64,000 bases of DNA from Lichenicola sp965198655 (lineage in GTDB: Bacteria > Pseudomonadota > Alphaproteobacteria > Acetobacterales > Acetobacteraceae). The stretch is from positions 2,418,001 through 2,482,000 of the forward strand of contig OZ240668.1 of NCBI GenBank assembly GCA_965198655.1, read 5' to 3'. The notes under the pieces were generated by a model that worked only from the letters and a program-made list of their open reading frames with translations, made no database searches and had not been told where the DNA came from. Both the position numbers and the translations under genes were made by a program. Below, one piece after another: positions 1 through 8,849 of this stretch; within the stretch, counting starts at the first letter, position 1, and each line of letters begins with the position of its first letter.

Positions 1-144
1 GACCTCGGGCTCTACGCCGAGCAGATCGACGCCGCGACCGCCGAGCAGCGCGGCAACTTCCCGCAGGCCTTCACCCACATGGCGCTGATCAACAACGCGT
101 TGCGGCTGCAGGCGAGCAGCGCTGGGGCCGGCCTGACTGGCTGA
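1..144 (+). CDS. C-terminal end of a GH15 (glucoamylase/trehalase-like) protein, partial
   Basis: The window opens inside a reading frame whose last 47 codons end at TGA 142-144. The peptide contains GNFPQAFTHMALINNALRL, which matches the final helices of glycoside hydrolase family 15 proteins, where 'GNFPQAFSH..LI..A' is a recurrent C-terminal signature. Family members hydrolyse alpha-glucosidic bonds in maltooligosaccharides or trehalose. The catalytic part lies outside the window, so substrate cannot be judged. Family placement rests on this single motif. Confidence 0.7.
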   Translation, partial: DLGLYAEQIDAATAEQRGNFPQAFTHMALINNALRLQASSAGAGLTG

Positions 145-363
145 GCGGGAACGCGGCGCACCCGGCGCTGGCCCGCCCGCCACCACCGGGCATGGTGAGG
201 GATGAAGGCTAAGGCCGCGGCGACGACCTGAAGAGGTCGTGATCTCGATGACGTCGCGATCACGATCCTTGAGCCGCCGCGTGACACGGGAGCATGACGG
301 ACATATCTCGCGTGGGAAGCCGAACAAGACAAACGTTCGGCCTATAAACGGGAGGATATGTGA

Positions 364-1464
364 ATGGCGACCATCAAGGCCGTGCTTTGTCTCGCGGCGA
401 CGATGACTGCGGGTTCCCTGGGCTTCAGCGAGCGTGCGGCAGGTCAAGAGCTGCCCGCCTATGCCGTGTCCAGTAACGACATCTTCATCGCCGGCATATC
501 GTCCGGCGGCTTCATGGCCGTGCAGATGGACGTCGCCTATTCAAGCGTCTTCAAGGGAGCCGCCATCTACGCGGGAGGTCCCGATTATTGTGCTCAAGGA
601 AGCCTGGAAACAGCCCTGACCGCGTGTTCGCAGAACGTGCCGGCCGTCGACGCGTCGCCGCTGGTGGCGACGACGCAAGCCTGGTCGGCGCAGGGCTCGA
701 TCGACCCGGTCTCCAACCTCCAGGCTTAGCCGGTCTATCTCTGGTCCGGCCTGCTCGACACCACGGTGCGTCAGCCGGTCATGGATGCCCTGCAAAGCTA
801 TTACGGCGCGTTGGGCGCCAACGTCTTCCATTACGACAACGACTTCCTGGCGGCCCATGGCTGGGAGTCGCCCTACGGCCCGCTCGACTGCGGCACGCAG
901 GCGTCCCCCTACGTCATTGGATGCCATCAGGGATCCGACCAGGCGAATATGGCAAGATCGGGGAGTACGACACCCGGGCCGTTCTACGACTCCGTGGCGG
1001 TCTGGCTGACCCGGTTCCTGGGCACGCTCAAGCCCAAGAACACTGGCACGCTGAACGGCACGATCGTGCCGTTCGATCAGAACCAATTCGCGCCCGACCA
1101 GGACGCCGCCGCCATCAGCATGGACGACACCGGCTACGCCTTCGTCCCCGCCGACTGCACCGGCGGGAAACGCTGCAGGCTGATCCTGGCGCTCCACGGT
1201 TGCAACCAGTCCTACAGCGCCATCGGAATGACGTTCATCCAGACCACTGGAATCGACGAGTGGGCGGATACCAACCAGGTCATCGTTCTGTATCCGCAAA
1301 CGATCGCGACCGCTGCGACCGGCTACAACCCGCAAGGGTGCTGGAACTGGTGGGGCTACCTGAACGATGCCAACTACGCCCTCAAGGACGGCTCCCAGAT
1401 GCAAACCCTCTACCGCATGGTCGCACAGGCGTCCTCCGGACCGGGATCGTCTAGAAAGCCCTGA
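364..1464 (+). pseudogene. Extracellular PHB depolymerase-like esterase broken by an in-frame amber codon
   Basis: The frame starts at ATG 364 behind a GGAGG at about 350, with an N-terminal hydrophobic signal sequence. It carries the lipase box GISSG at residues 44-48 (Ser46 the likely nucleophile). A TAG at 727-729 stops it after 121 codons, but the same frame continues to 1464 with typical poly(3-hydroxybutyrate) depolymerase sequence: PVYLWSGLLDTTV directly after the stop, LILALHGCNQSY, and NPQGCWNWWGY near the end. Reading TAG as CAG (Gln) would restore the protein. The segment around 'CHQGSDQANMARSG' is also a poor family match and the last residues look altered, so there may be more damage. 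Two separate short proteins are unlikely because the lipase box and C-terminal half belong to one fold. A sequencing error at one base remains possible. Confidence 0.75.
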
Positions 1465-1624
1465 TCATGTCTTGATGCATGACGAACCAGACCCGATCGG
1501 GCGCAGTCGCCCATGACGACACGCTGACCGTCGGCTGGATGGCTGGTTCGGGCAGCGCCGCGTCGCACCGATCACGCCGACGGGTGGGATCGCTCTCGCC
1601 AGCCAGGGTCGGTTTGAGAACTTC

Positions 1625-1753
1625 GGTGGACGGCGAAAGCCAGGGGCGTTGCCCCTGGACCCCATGAAGGGCGAAGCCCTTCAAACCCGATCCTTAAAGT
1701 AATGGGGTCTGGGGCCTCCGGCCCCAGCGGACCGAGCTGCGAAGCAGATCGGT
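1625..1753 (+). repeat. Dispersed intergenic hairpin repeat, copy 1
   Basis: This block carries a string of short hairpins: CCAGGGGC/GCCCCTGG, AAGGGC/GCCCTT, GGGGCC/GGCCCC and CTGC-GAAG-CAG. The same series recurs at 12061-12177, 50475-50626 (reverse) and 53920-54069 (reverse), with a decayed relative at 21150-21206. Copy 1 lies between the broken depolymerase gene and pfkB. The sequence has stop codons in its frames and no sign of coding. Confidence 0.85.
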
Positions 1754-1855
1754 GGCCTACGACCGGGTCGAGACCAACCCCGCCCGAAGCGGGTCTCGGC
1801 TGGCGTCACGGCGGGGCTGCTGGCATGCTGATTGACCACGACACGGGGTCCGTCC

Positions 1856-2812
1856 ATGGCGTTCCTGTCCTGCTCGACGCTGATCGCGACCGTGTGCATG
1901 AACCCGACCATAGACGTGGCGGTGCAGACGCAGCGGGTGCGGCCGACCCACAAGCTGCGCACCTTCAGCGACCGTGAGGATGCGGGCGGCGGCGGCATCA
2001 ACGTGGCGCGGGTGGTGAAGGCGCTGGGCGGACGCTCGCAGGCGCTGGTGATGGCAGGCGGTTCGACCGGACGGCTGCTGGAGGAGCTGCTGGAGGAGGA
2101 CGGCATCCCCTACCAGGCGCTCAGGATCGGCGGCCGCACACGCACCAGCCACAGCGTCACCGACGCGACGGCGAACGAGGAGTACCGCTTCGTCGCCCAG
2201 GGGCCGACGGTGCGCGACGCGGAATGGCAGGAGATGCTGGGCCTGGTGTCGCAGTTGGAGCCTGGTTGGCTGATCGCCAGCGGCAGCCTGCCGCCAGGGG
2301 TGCCATCGGAGTTCTACGGAAGGCTCGGCGCGGTGGCACGGGCGCGGGGCGTGCCGTTCGTGCTGGACTCGTCCGGCCCGGCGCTGACCGCAGGCCTGGC
2401 GCACGGCTCGGTGTTCCTGCTCAAGTCGAGCCTGACCGAGCTGGAGATGATCGCCGGACGCCCGCTGCCGACGCGCGACGACCAGGAGCAGGCGGCCGCC
2501 GACCTGGTGCGCGGCGGCCAGGCCGGGATGGTGGCGCTGACGATGGGCGAGAACGGGGCGATGCTGATGCTGCCCGAGGGCCCGCTCTGGCTGCCCGCCC
2601 TCAACGTGGTGGTCAACGGCACCACCGGCGCCGGCGACAGCTTCCTGGCCGGCATGGTGATGGCGCTGGCGGAAGGGCGCAGCCCGCCGGACGCGTTCGC
2701 CTGGGGCGTGGCCACCGGTGCTGCGGCGGTGACGGCGCTGGGCACGGCACGCCCGGAACGGATCACGGTGGAGCGGCTGCGGGGCCTGGTGATCGGGCCG
2801 GTACTGGGATGA
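1856..2812 (+). CDS. pfkB: PfkB-family 6-phosphofructokinase / 1-phosphofructokinase
   Basis: A 318-residue ribokinase-fold sugar kinase, predicted to phosphorylate a fructose phosphate at the expense of ATP. Visible features are N-terminal CMNPTIDVAVQT, the substrate-binding GGGGINVAR at about residues 44-52, SGSLPPGVP in the middle, and the C-terminal anion-hole and catalytic motif NGTTGAGDSF with Asp261 as the general base. The 'GGGGINVAR' and 'KLR' pattern resembles E. coli PfkB more than FruK, but members of the subfamily cannot be separated safely by eye. ATG 1856 is preferred to a TTG eight codons upstream because homologues begin just before the first beta strand. It stands alone, followed by a LysE remnant. 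Confidence 0.85.
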   Translation: MAFLSCSTLIATVCMNPTIDVAVQTQRVRPTHKLRTFSDREDAGGGGINVARVVKALGGRSQALVMAGGSTGRLLEELLEEDGIPYQALRIGGRTRTSHSVTDATANEEYRFVAQGPTVRDAEWQEMLGLVSQLEPGWLIASGSLPPGVPSEFYGRLGAVARARGVPFVLDSSGPALTAGLAHGSVFLLKSSLTELEMIAGRPLPTRDDQEQAAADLVRGGQAGMVALTMGENGAMLMLPEGPLWLPALNVVVNGTTGAGDSFLAGMVMALAEGRSPPDAFAWGVATGAAAVTALGTARPERITVERLRGLVIGPVLG

Positions 2813-2840
2813 GCGCGCGACGCCCGACCGGAACGGGGTG

Positions 2841-3026
2841 ATGGCGAGGGCTGCGCTGCTGCCGTTCCTGATGTTCGTGCTGGTCAGCCTGCCCAGCCTT
2901 GGCAGCTGGGCCCTGCTCGGCGCCGGCACTGGCCGGTGGCTGTCCTTGCCGGCCCGGCTGCGCCGTTTCAACCTCGCGATGGGGCTGCTGCTGGCGAGTT
3001 CGGTGGTGCCGGCGGTGCTGGAGTAG
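2841..3026 (+). pseudogene. C-terminal remnant of a LysE/RhtB-family exporter
   Basis: About 60 codons encode two hydrophobic stretches ending 'RLRRFNLAMGLLLASSVVPAVLE'-like sequence (shown in part: LRRFNLAMGLLLASSVVP). This matches the last transmembrane helices of LysE-type amino-acid exporters, which normally run about 200 residues and often end in 'R..R.FN..MA.LL..S..P'. The rest of the protein, including the N-terminal helix and the LTPGP-type motif, is absent upstream, where pfkB ends 25 bp earlier. It is best read as a gene relic. An intact paralogue occurs at 13573-14205. Confidence 0.6.
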
Positions 3027-3104
3027 GCGTCAGTTCCCGGGACACGAAGCCAGCCTCGGAACGCAGAACCGCTGTCGACGCGTTTGACGGATGCGAGGTC
3101 GGAA

Positions 3105-3962
3105 ATGTCCAGGAAGCGCAGGATCTGGTTTGCTGCAGCGGCAGCCGTCCTGAGCGCGCTTGTGATTGCGACTGCGTCCAATCGATACGGCACCCAACAG
3201 GACACGCCGCTCGGTCGCTACGAGCGACAGGCCAAGGCATGTCGGCAGCAGTCGCATCCGGGACGAGTAGCCTTCGCCTCGGGTGAAGGGTCGATCTGTT
3301 TCTACGGGCTCATCGACCCGGCAAGCGCCCGGCAGTTCATGAACATCAAGATCGGTCGCGGCGATCGCTTGTTCATGAACAGCGTCGGCGGGGACGTGGA
3401 GGCAGGCCTTGCCATCGCGAGGAGCGTCCTGAAGTCCGACATGGACGTGGTCGTCGATGGGATCTGCCTGTCGTCATGTGCGAACTACGTCTTCCTGGCG
3501 GGCCGAACGAAGACGGTGTTGCCGTTCGCCCTGGTTGGTTTCCACGGCGGCCCATCGGCTGAGGGCGAGATCAACTATGTCGGACCAGAAGGAGGGCGAG
3601 CGAAGGTGCGTGACGCGTTCAAGAACTGGATCGTCACGATTCTGAAAAAGCAGGCGGAGTTCTTCACCGCCGTTCACGTCGACGAACGCTTGATCTACTC
3701 TCCGCCGTCAGGATCAGGCTTGAGACAGGAGGATCAGCACGATCACTTCTGGGTCTATGGATCAATGGTCTTGGCGTCGAGGTTCGGCGTTTCCGGCGTG
3801 CTCGACTACTCCGGCCTGGACCAGCGATCGACGTTCCAGAGAACGAGATCGAGGTGGCTTGGCTTCGATTGCCGCGGAGTGGGGTTCGAAGCCTGGATCT
3901 GCCGTCCAGGGCTTCTGCTCGGGCTCTTCAACGGCATTCCTGGTGCAAACATGGCCGCCTGA
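3105..3962 (+). CDS. Membrane-anchored ClpP/crotonase-fold protein (COG3904-like)
   Basis: A 285-residue protein with a basic N-terminus and one hydrophobic segment (about residues 7-24), suggesting a signal anchor with the rest in the periplasm. The core has the pattern of ClpP/SDH-type serine peptidase folds: LFMNSVGGDVEAGLAIAR, then VDGICLSSCANYVFLAG with a candidate nucleophilic Ser, then LVGFHGGP with a candidate His. Such proteins are common in Proteobacteria and mostly uncharacterised; proteolysis has not been shown for this subgroup. ATG 3105 is chosen over TTG 3084 because it precedes the basic-hydrophobic leader. The gene is isolated and converges on nadC. Confidence 0.6.
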   Translation: MSRKRRIWFAAAAAVLSALVIATASNRYGTQQDTPLGRYERQAKACRQQSHPGRVAFASGEGSICFYGLIDPASARQFMNIKIGRGDRLFMNSVGGDVEAGLAIARSVLKSDMDVVVDGICLSSCANYVFLAGRTKTVLPFALVGFHGGPSAEGEINYVGPEGGRAKVRDAFKNWIVTILKKQAEFFTAVHVDERLIYSPPSGSGLRQEDQHDHFWVYGSMVLASRFGVSGVLDYSGLDQRSTFQRTRSRWLGFDCRGVGFEAWICRPGLLLGLFNGIPGANMAA

Positions 3963-3989
3963 GGACCCGGGCGGAGCGTGTTCCAGATG

Positions 3990-4835
3990 TCAGCCGTCGT
4001 AGTCCAGGCCGATATCCAGCACCGCCACCGAGTGGGTCAGCCAGCCGATCGAGATCAGGTCGACACCGGTCTCGGCCAGCGCCGGGGCGGTCTCGGGAGT
4101 GACGCGGCCCGAGGCCTCGGTGATCGCGCGGCCGCCGACCATGCGCACCGCCTCGCGCAAGCTGGGCGGGTCCATGTTGTCGAGCAGCACCGCGTCCACG
4201 CCGACCGACAGCGCCTCCTCGAGCTGGGCCAGCGTGTCCACCTCGACCTCGATCTTGACCAGATGGCCGACGGCGCGCCTGGCGCGCTCGATGGCGATGC
4301 GCACGCCGCCGGCGATGGCGACGTGGTTGTCCTTGATCAGCACCGCATCGTCGAGGCCGAACCGGTGGTTGGAGCCGCCGCCGACGCGCACCGCGTATTT
4401 CTGGATCGCGCGCAGGCCGGGCGTGGTCTTGCGCGTGTCGCAGATGCGCGCCTTGGTGCCGGCGACCGCGCGCACGATGCGGTTGGTGGCCGACGCGATG
4501 CCGCTCAGGTGCGACAGGTAGTTCAGCGCCACCCGCTCGCCGATCAGCACGCCGCGGGCCGGTCCGGACACGCTGGCGATGCGGTCGCCGGGTGTGATCG
4601 CGGTGCCGTCCGGACAGTGCACGGCGAACTGCAGGCGCGGGTCCACCAGCGAGAAGGCGAGCCGCGCCAGGTCGAGGCCGGCGACCATCCCGGGCTCGCG
4701 CGCCCGCAGCACGCAGCGCGTCGCGAGGTCGGGCGGCACGATGGCGTCGGTGGTAATGTCGCCGGCGCGGCCGAGATCCTCCAGCAGGGCCGCGCGCACC
4801 TGCGGCTCCAGCATCAGGTCGGGCAGCGGGCTCAC
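3990..4835 (-). CDS. nadC: Quinolinate phosphoribosyltransferase (decarboxylating)
   Basis: Converts quinolinate and PRPP to nicotinate mononucleotide, the third step of de novo NAD synthesis from aspartate. The 281-residue length is typical. Visible signatures are LLEDLGRAGDITTDAI at the N-terminus, GERVALNYL (about 99-107), DTRKTTPGLR (133-142) and GGGSNHRFGLDD (152-163), plus IEVEVDTL and LLDNM in the barrel strands. The GTG start at 4835 overlaps the nadB stop in a GTGA arrangement, which implies translational coupling. It is the last gene of nadA-nadB-nadC. Confidence 0.95.
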   Translation of the reverse strand: MSPLPDLMLEPQVRAALLEDLGRAGDITTDAIVPPDLATRCVLRAREPGMVAGLDLARLAFSLVDPRLQFAVHCPDGTAITPGDRIASVSGPARGVLIGERVALNYLSHLSGIASATNRIVRAVAGTKARICDTRKTTPGLRAIQKYAVRVGGGSNHRFGLDDAVLIKDNHVAIAGGVRIAIERARRAVGHLVKIEVEVDTLAQLEEALSVGVDAVLLDNMDPPSLREAVRMVGGRAITEASGRVTPETAPALAETGVDLISIGWLTHSVAVLDIGLDYDG

Positions 4836-6418
4836 GAGGCGAGCCTCAGGGCCGGCGCGATGACGGCGGCGCGGGACAGCGCCTCGGCCGCCGTGAGGCT
4901 GGTGCGGACGGGCGCCACGTCGCGGCCGGGATGGTCGGTGCGGAAATGGCCGCCGCGGCTTTCGGTGCGGTCGTGGGCTGCGACGCACATCATCAGCCCG
5001 ACCAGAGCGGCGGCGTCGGTGGCGGCGAGCGGCGCCAGGGTGGCGATGGCGGCCTCCAGGCCGGCGGCGTCGCGCAGCACGCCGGCGGAGCGCGACATGG
5101 CCTGGCGCACCGCGGACAGGGTGTCGGCGCGGGGCACCGCGGGTGCGTCGGCGCGGGGCGCCGCGAGCGCGTTGTCGGCGCGGAGCGCTGCGGACGCGTC
5201 GGGCAGGAAGCGCGAGGCGGGCGTCGTCGGCGCCTCGGCGGCGACCGTCCGGGCGACGGCGATGGCGCCGGCGGCGGCCTCCAGCAACGAGTTGCTGGCC
5301 AGCCGGTTGGCGCCGTGCAGGCCGGTGCAGGCGACCTCGCCGCAGGCATACAGGCCGGGCACGGTGCTGCGTCCGTCGGCGTCCACCAGCACGCCGCCCA
5401 TGTGGTAGTGCGCCGCCGGACGGATCGGGATCGGCATCGTCGCCGGATCGATCCCCCGCGCGCGGCAGGCGGCATCGATGCCGGGGAAGCGGATGGCGAA
5501 GCGGGCGCCCAGCACGGTGCGGGCGTCGAGGAACACGCGGTGGCCGGCGCCCAGGTGGTGCCACACCGCGCGGGACACCACGTCGCGGGGCACCAGCTCG
5601 TCGGTGAAGCGGGCCCCGGTCTCGTCGATCAGGGTGGCACCCTCGCCGCGCACCGCCTCGCTAACCAGGGGCAGCGGCGCCGAGGCCACGGTGTCGACGG
5701 CGGCGAGCGCCGTGGGGTGGAACTGCACGAACTCCATCTCGCCGAGGCGGGCGCCGGCGCGGGCGGCGGCGGCGAGCCCGGTGCCGGTGGCGCCGAGCGG
5801 GTTGGTGGTGTCGCGGAACAGGCCGCCGACGCCGCCTGTCGCCAGCACCAGCTGCGCCGTCGGCAGCAGCACCCGCTCGCCGTCCAGCAGCAGCACGGCG
5901 CCACGGACCGGACCGCCCGGGCCGTCGGTAGCGATCGCGGTGAACAGGGCGCGCTCGATCACCGCGATCGACGGGGTGGCGCGCACCGCCTCGGACAAGG
6001 CCCGGACGATCTCGGCGCCGGTGGCGTCGCCGGCGGCATGCAAGATGCGCCGGCGGGAATGTGCGGCCTCCAGGCCGGTGGCGAGGCTGCCGTCGGCGGC
6101 GCGGTCGAAGCGGACGCCGTAGCGCGACAGCAGCGCGATCACCTCCGGGCCGGCCTCGGTGATCCGGCGCGCGGTGTCCGCGTCGCACAGCCCGTCGCCG
6201 GCGGCGAGCGTGTCGGCGAGATGCAGCGCCGGGCTGTCGTCGGGACCGATCGCGGCGGCGATGCCGCCCTGGGCCCAGGCGCTGGACGCTTCCGCGCCGA
6301 GCGGGGCGCGGGTGACCAGCACGCAGGAGGTGGGCGACAGCCGGAGTGCGGTGAGCAGCCCGGCGAGGCCGGCGCCGACGATCACGGGACGTCCGGCGAG
6401 GTGGGTCAGGGTGGTCAT
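4832..6418 (-). CDS. nadB: L-aspartate oxidase
   Basis: FAD enzyme that oxidises L-aspartate to iminoaspartate for NadA. It has 528 residues. The N-terminal dinucleotide motif VIVGAGLAGLLTAL (12-25), SSAWAQGGIAA (45-55), GEMEFVQFHPTAL and the C-terminal ACGEVACTGLHGANRLASNS are classic succinate dehydrogenase/NadB signatures. ATG 6418 directly precedes the FAD strand; an upstream GTG-type extension is unlikely. Between the FAD domain and the C-terminal helical domain lies an unusual Ala/Arg/Asp-rich linker with repeated 'RAD' units, encoded by imperfect direct repeats at 5123-5183. The nadA stop is 38 bp upstream; the nadC start overlaps its stop. Confidence 0.95.
   Translation of the reverse strand: MTTLTHLAGRPVIVGAGLAGLLTALRLSPTSCVLVTRAPLGAEASSAWAQGGIAAAIGPDDSPALHLADTLAAGDGLCDADTARRITEAGPEVIALLSRYGVRFDRAADGSLATGLEAAHSRRRILHAAGDATGAEIVRALSEAVRATPSIAVIERALFTAIATDGPGGPVRGAVLLLDGERVLLPTAQLVLATGGVGGLFRDTTNPLGATGTGLAAAARAGARLGEMEFVQFHPTALAAVDTVASAPLPLVSEAVRGEGATLIDETGARFTDELVPRDVVSRAVWHHLGAGHRVFLDARTVLGARFAIRFPGIDAACRARGIDPATMPIPIRPAAHYHMGGVLVDADGRSTVPGLYACGEVACTGLHGANRLASNSLLEAAAGAIAVARTVAAEAPTTPASRFLPDASAALRADNALAAPRADAPAVPRADTLSAVRQAMSRSAGVLRDAAGLEAAIATLAPLAATDAAALVGLMMCVAAHDRTESRGGHFRTDHPGRDVAPVRTSLTAAEALSRAAVIAPALRLAS
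5123..5183 (-). repeat. Imperfect 24/27-bp direct repeats within nadB linker
   Basis: The decamer gtcggcgcgg occurs at 5123, 5147 and 5174, each followed by similar GC-rich sequence, giving spacings of 24 and 27 bp. Both are multiples of three, so the frame is kept. The repeats encode the 'PRAD/RADN' units of the NadB interdomain linker. This suggests slippage-driven expansion of a tolerant linker. Confidence 0.65.
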
Positions 6419-6456
6419 GGCGTGATCCTTCGACGAGGCGGGCAGCCGCCTCATGG

Positions 6457-7431
6457 CTATGCGGCCAGCATCCGCTCGACCGCCTGGCGGGCGCGGGCGG
6501 CCAGGAGCGGCTCGATGGTGACCTCGGTGGTCAAGGTCTCAAGGCAGCGGCGCAGCGCCGGCAGGGTGATGCGCTTCATGTGCGGGCACAGGTTGCAGGG
6601 GCGGATGAACTCGACCTCCGGGTGCTGCACCGCCAGGTTGTCGCTCATCGAGCACTCGGTGATCAGCACCACGCGGCTGGCCTTGCCGCTCGACACGTAG
6701 TCGGACATGTGCGCGGTGGAACCGGAGAAGTCGGCCTCCGCCACCACCTCCGGCGGGCACTCGGGATGGGCCAGCACCACCACGCCCGGGTTTTCCGCGC
6801 GGATGCGGCGGATCTCCTCCGGCGTGAAGCGCTCGTGCACCTCGCAGTGTCCGGCCCAGGTGATCATGGTGATGCCGGTCTCGTTGGCGATGTTCTGCGC
6901 CAGGTACTCGTCCGGGATCATGATCACGCGGTCGGTGCCGAGGCTCTCGACGATGCGCTTCGCATTGCCGGAGGTGCAGCACAGGTCGCTCTCCGCCTTC
7001 ACCGCGGCGGAGGTGTTGACGTAGGTGATCACCGGGACGCCGGGGTAGCGCTGCTTCAGCAGGCGCACGTCGGCGGCGGTGATGGAGTCCGCCAGCGAGC
7101 AGCCGGCCCGCATGTCCGGCATCAGCACGCGCTTGCCCGGGTTCAGCAGCTTGGCGGTCTCGGCCATGAAGTGCACGCCGGCCATGACGATGACGTCGGC
7201 CTGGACGGTCTGCGCCTCGCGGGCCAGCGCCAGGCTGTCGCCGACGATGTCGGACACGCAGTGGAAGATCTCCGGGGTCTGGTAGTTGTGCGCCAGGATC
7301 ACCGCGTTGTGCCGGCGCTTGAGCTCCAGGATCGCATCGATGTCGTCGGTGAAGCCGGCCCACTCGGCCGGCGGGATCACGCGCCGGACCCGGTCGTAGA
7401 GCGGGTCAACGTGGGTCAGGGCATCCAGCAT
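6457..7431 (-). CDS. nadA: Quinolinate synthase A
   Basis: Condenses iminoaspartate with dihydroxyacetone phosphate to quinolinate using a [4Fe-4S] cluster. The 324-residue protein shows VILAHNYQTPEI near residue 44, MAGVHFMAETAKLLNP (83-98), and the three expected cluster cysteines: Cys111 in DMRAGCSLADS, Cys196 in WAGHCEVHE and Cys282 in RPCNLCPHM. It is the first gene of the nadA-nadB-nadC operon. A palindrome 14 bp upstream of its ATG is the likely binding site of the NadQ regulator encoded at 8846-9763. Confidence 0.95.
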   Translation of the reverse strand: MLDALTHVDPLYDRVRRVIPPAEWAGFTDDIDAILELKRRHNAVILAHNYQTPEIFHCVSDIVGDSLALAREAQTVQADVIVMAGVHFMAETAKLLNPGKRVLMPDMRAGCSLADSITAADVRLLKQRYPGVPVITYVNTSAAVKAESDLCCTSGNAKRIVESLGTDRVIMIPDEYLAQNIANETGITMITWAGHCEVHERFTPEEIRRIRAENPGVVVLAHPECPPEVVAEADFSGSTAHMSDYVSSGKASRVVLITECSMSDNLAVQHPEVEFIRPCNLCPHMKRITLPALRRCLETLTTEVTIEPLLAARARQAVERMLAA

Positions 7432-7445
7432 CGGCGACGTTCCTA

Positions 7446-7462
7446 ATTCTCAAATTGAGTAT
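7446..7462 (-). promoter_or_regulatory. Probable NadQ operator upstream of nadA
   Basis: The 17-bp sequence attctcaaattgagtat is a palindrome around a central base with one mismatched pair (ATxCTCA...TGAGxAT). It ends 14 bp before the nadA ATG, in a short AT-rich patch that contrasts with its surroundings. NadQ proteins are known alphaproteobacterial repressors of nad genes, and a nadQ homologue lies 1.4 kb away. The palindrome is seen; assignment of NadQ as the binder is inference. Confidence 0.65.
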
Positions 7463-7571
7463 AAGGTGGTCCTAAAAGAAGGCGCCGAAGCGCCTGCCTT
7501 CCATATGCTGGGGATGACGGGGGGTTCGTCAAGGGGCTCCGTCCATCGGGGTCCGCGTCAGGCGCCCCACC

Positions 7572-7778
7572 TCAGGTGCCACGGGCCATGTAGTGCCCCG
7601 GCACCCAAACGTAGCGATACCCGTTCCAGCGCCAGTGTCCGGGGCGCCACGCATAGTATCCCGGCGGCGGCGGCGGAACGCGCTCGACCACACGGGCGGG
7701 CGGCGGTGGCGGCGGTGGCGCCTCGATGATGCAGCCGCCGAGCGGCACGAGCAGGAGGAGCAGGAACAAGCGGCGCAT
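7572..7778 (-). CDS. Small proline-rich outer-membrane-type lipoprotein
   Basis: A 68-residue protein beginning MRRLFLLLLLVPLGGC, a lipoprotein signal with Cys16 as the lipidated residue. A polyproline stretch follows (two runs of PPPPP or longer), then the repeated aromatic pattern YYAWRPGHWRWNGYRYVWVPGHY, split here as YYAWRPGHW and YRYVWVPGHY. This resembles the YXWxPGxW repeats seen in small proteobacterial lipoproteins. No catalytic function can be inferred. It probably projects from the outer membrane through the proline stalk. Confidence 0.7.
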   Translation of the reverse strand: MRRLFLLLLLVPLGGCIIEAPPPPPPPARVVERVPPPPPGYYAWRPGHWRWNGYRYVWVPGHYMARGT

Positions 7779-8072
7779 CGGGGTGTCCTTCGTGGTGAAG
7801 CGTGATCGCCGGCAGCCGGCGCGTCCCGGCCGCCAGCACCTGTCGGAGGACAGGGTAGCCGTCATGGGTGATGTCGGCGGCATCGACCCGCTGTCCGGCG
7901 TGCCGCGTTCGCGGAACGGCGTCGGTCTCCGCCGGGCCACCCGGCCCAGGACGGCATGGGACGGCGGCATCGGGGCGGACGATCCGGCCTTGGACGGCCG
8001 CATCAAGTTTCGCCGTCCCTGCGGCACCGCCACGGCGGCCAACGACCCGCGCATCTTGCGTCCCCGGCACGG

Positions 8073-8849
8073 CTACCAGGCCGGAACGAGGAAGCGCGCC
8101 GGGCAGTTGTCCTGGATCTCCGGCGGCTGCGTCAGGCTGACTGGTTCGGGGAAGCGGGACAAGCGCTCGCGGCGAATGGTGATCCAAAGCTGTGTCAGCA
8201 CCGTTCGTCCGGCGGCGTCGGTGCCGCATTGCAGTTGCAGCGCCCGCGGCGCGTCGTTGTGGAAGCTCGCGGCAAAGGCGGCGAGCACCTCGGGATGGGT
8301 GACGACGGCGCCGGCCCGTCGCTCGATCTCCCGGGCGAAGCGGCTGGACAGCACCGCGGCGCGGAGCGCCAGCGCGGTGCGGAAGAAGTCGGGCGGGTCG
8401 AAGCCGAAGCACTGCACGTGCTTGTCGTACTCGTGGTGCAGCAGGTCGCTCTTGATCTGCGGCATGACCTGGCCGAGCGTCCGGCGCAGGGAGGCGGGCA
8501 GCGCCGGCTCGGCGTCGCTGGCGTGCAGCAGGTCGCAGCCGCGGTCCCACCATTGCGGGTCGGTCACCCCCCGATCGGCCAGGATGCGCGGCAAGGACGC
8601 CCACAGCCCGTGCAGGCCGATCAAGGTGTCGTGCGGCTGGTCCGGCAGGCAGCCGCCATCGGTGCCGCAGAAGCCGGGCTGCCAGGCGAGTGCGAAGGTG
8701 TAGTGGTCGAAGTCGCCGTGCTCGGTTGGGACCAGCGGCGGGATCGGGACCGCCGCGTTCCGGGCGGCGGCGGACCAGCCGGTCGGCAGCAGCAGCGCGG
8801 CGGCGAGCAGCAGGGCGATCGGACGCAGGCGGGAAACCGGTCGGGTCAT
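8073..8849 (-). CDS. Secreted ribonuclease T2 family protein
   Basis: A 258-residue protein with an N-terminal signal peptide (hydrophobic 11-28). RNase T2 enzymes cut RNA through a 2',3'-cyclic phosphate using two conserved segments. Both are visible: CAS I as IGLHGLW with His80, and CAS II as HEYDKHVQC at 138-146 with His138, Glu139, Lys142 and His143. The family strand FALAWQPGFC also matches. The ATG at 8849 overlaps the nadQ stop (ATGA), so it is translated from the same message as nadQ. The role is probably scavenging of periplasmic or external RNA. Confidence 0.85.
   Translation of the reverse strand: MTRPVSRLRPIALLLAAALLLPTGWSAAARNAAVPIPPLVPTEHGDFDHYTFALAWQPGFCGTDGGCLPDQPHDTLIGLHGLWASLPRILADRGVTDPQWWDRGCDLLHASDAEPALPASLRRTLGQVMPQIKSDLLHHEYDKHVQCFGFDPPDFFRTALALRAAVLSSRFAREIERRAGAVVTHPEVLAAFAASFHNDAPRALQLQCGTDAAGRTVLTQLWITIRRERLSRFPEPVSLTQPPEIQDNCPARFLVPAW

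Noticed and set aside
727..729. Stop-codon recoding (pyrrolysine or similar) at the PHB depolymerase amber
   Set aside because: No downstream stem-loop or known recoding context, and this organism type is not known to use it; a mutation is simpler.
4931..6700. A 589-codon plus-strand frame opposite nadB
   Set aside because: It mirrors nadB, has a Gly/Ala/Arg/Gln-rich product without motifs and no ribosome-binding site.
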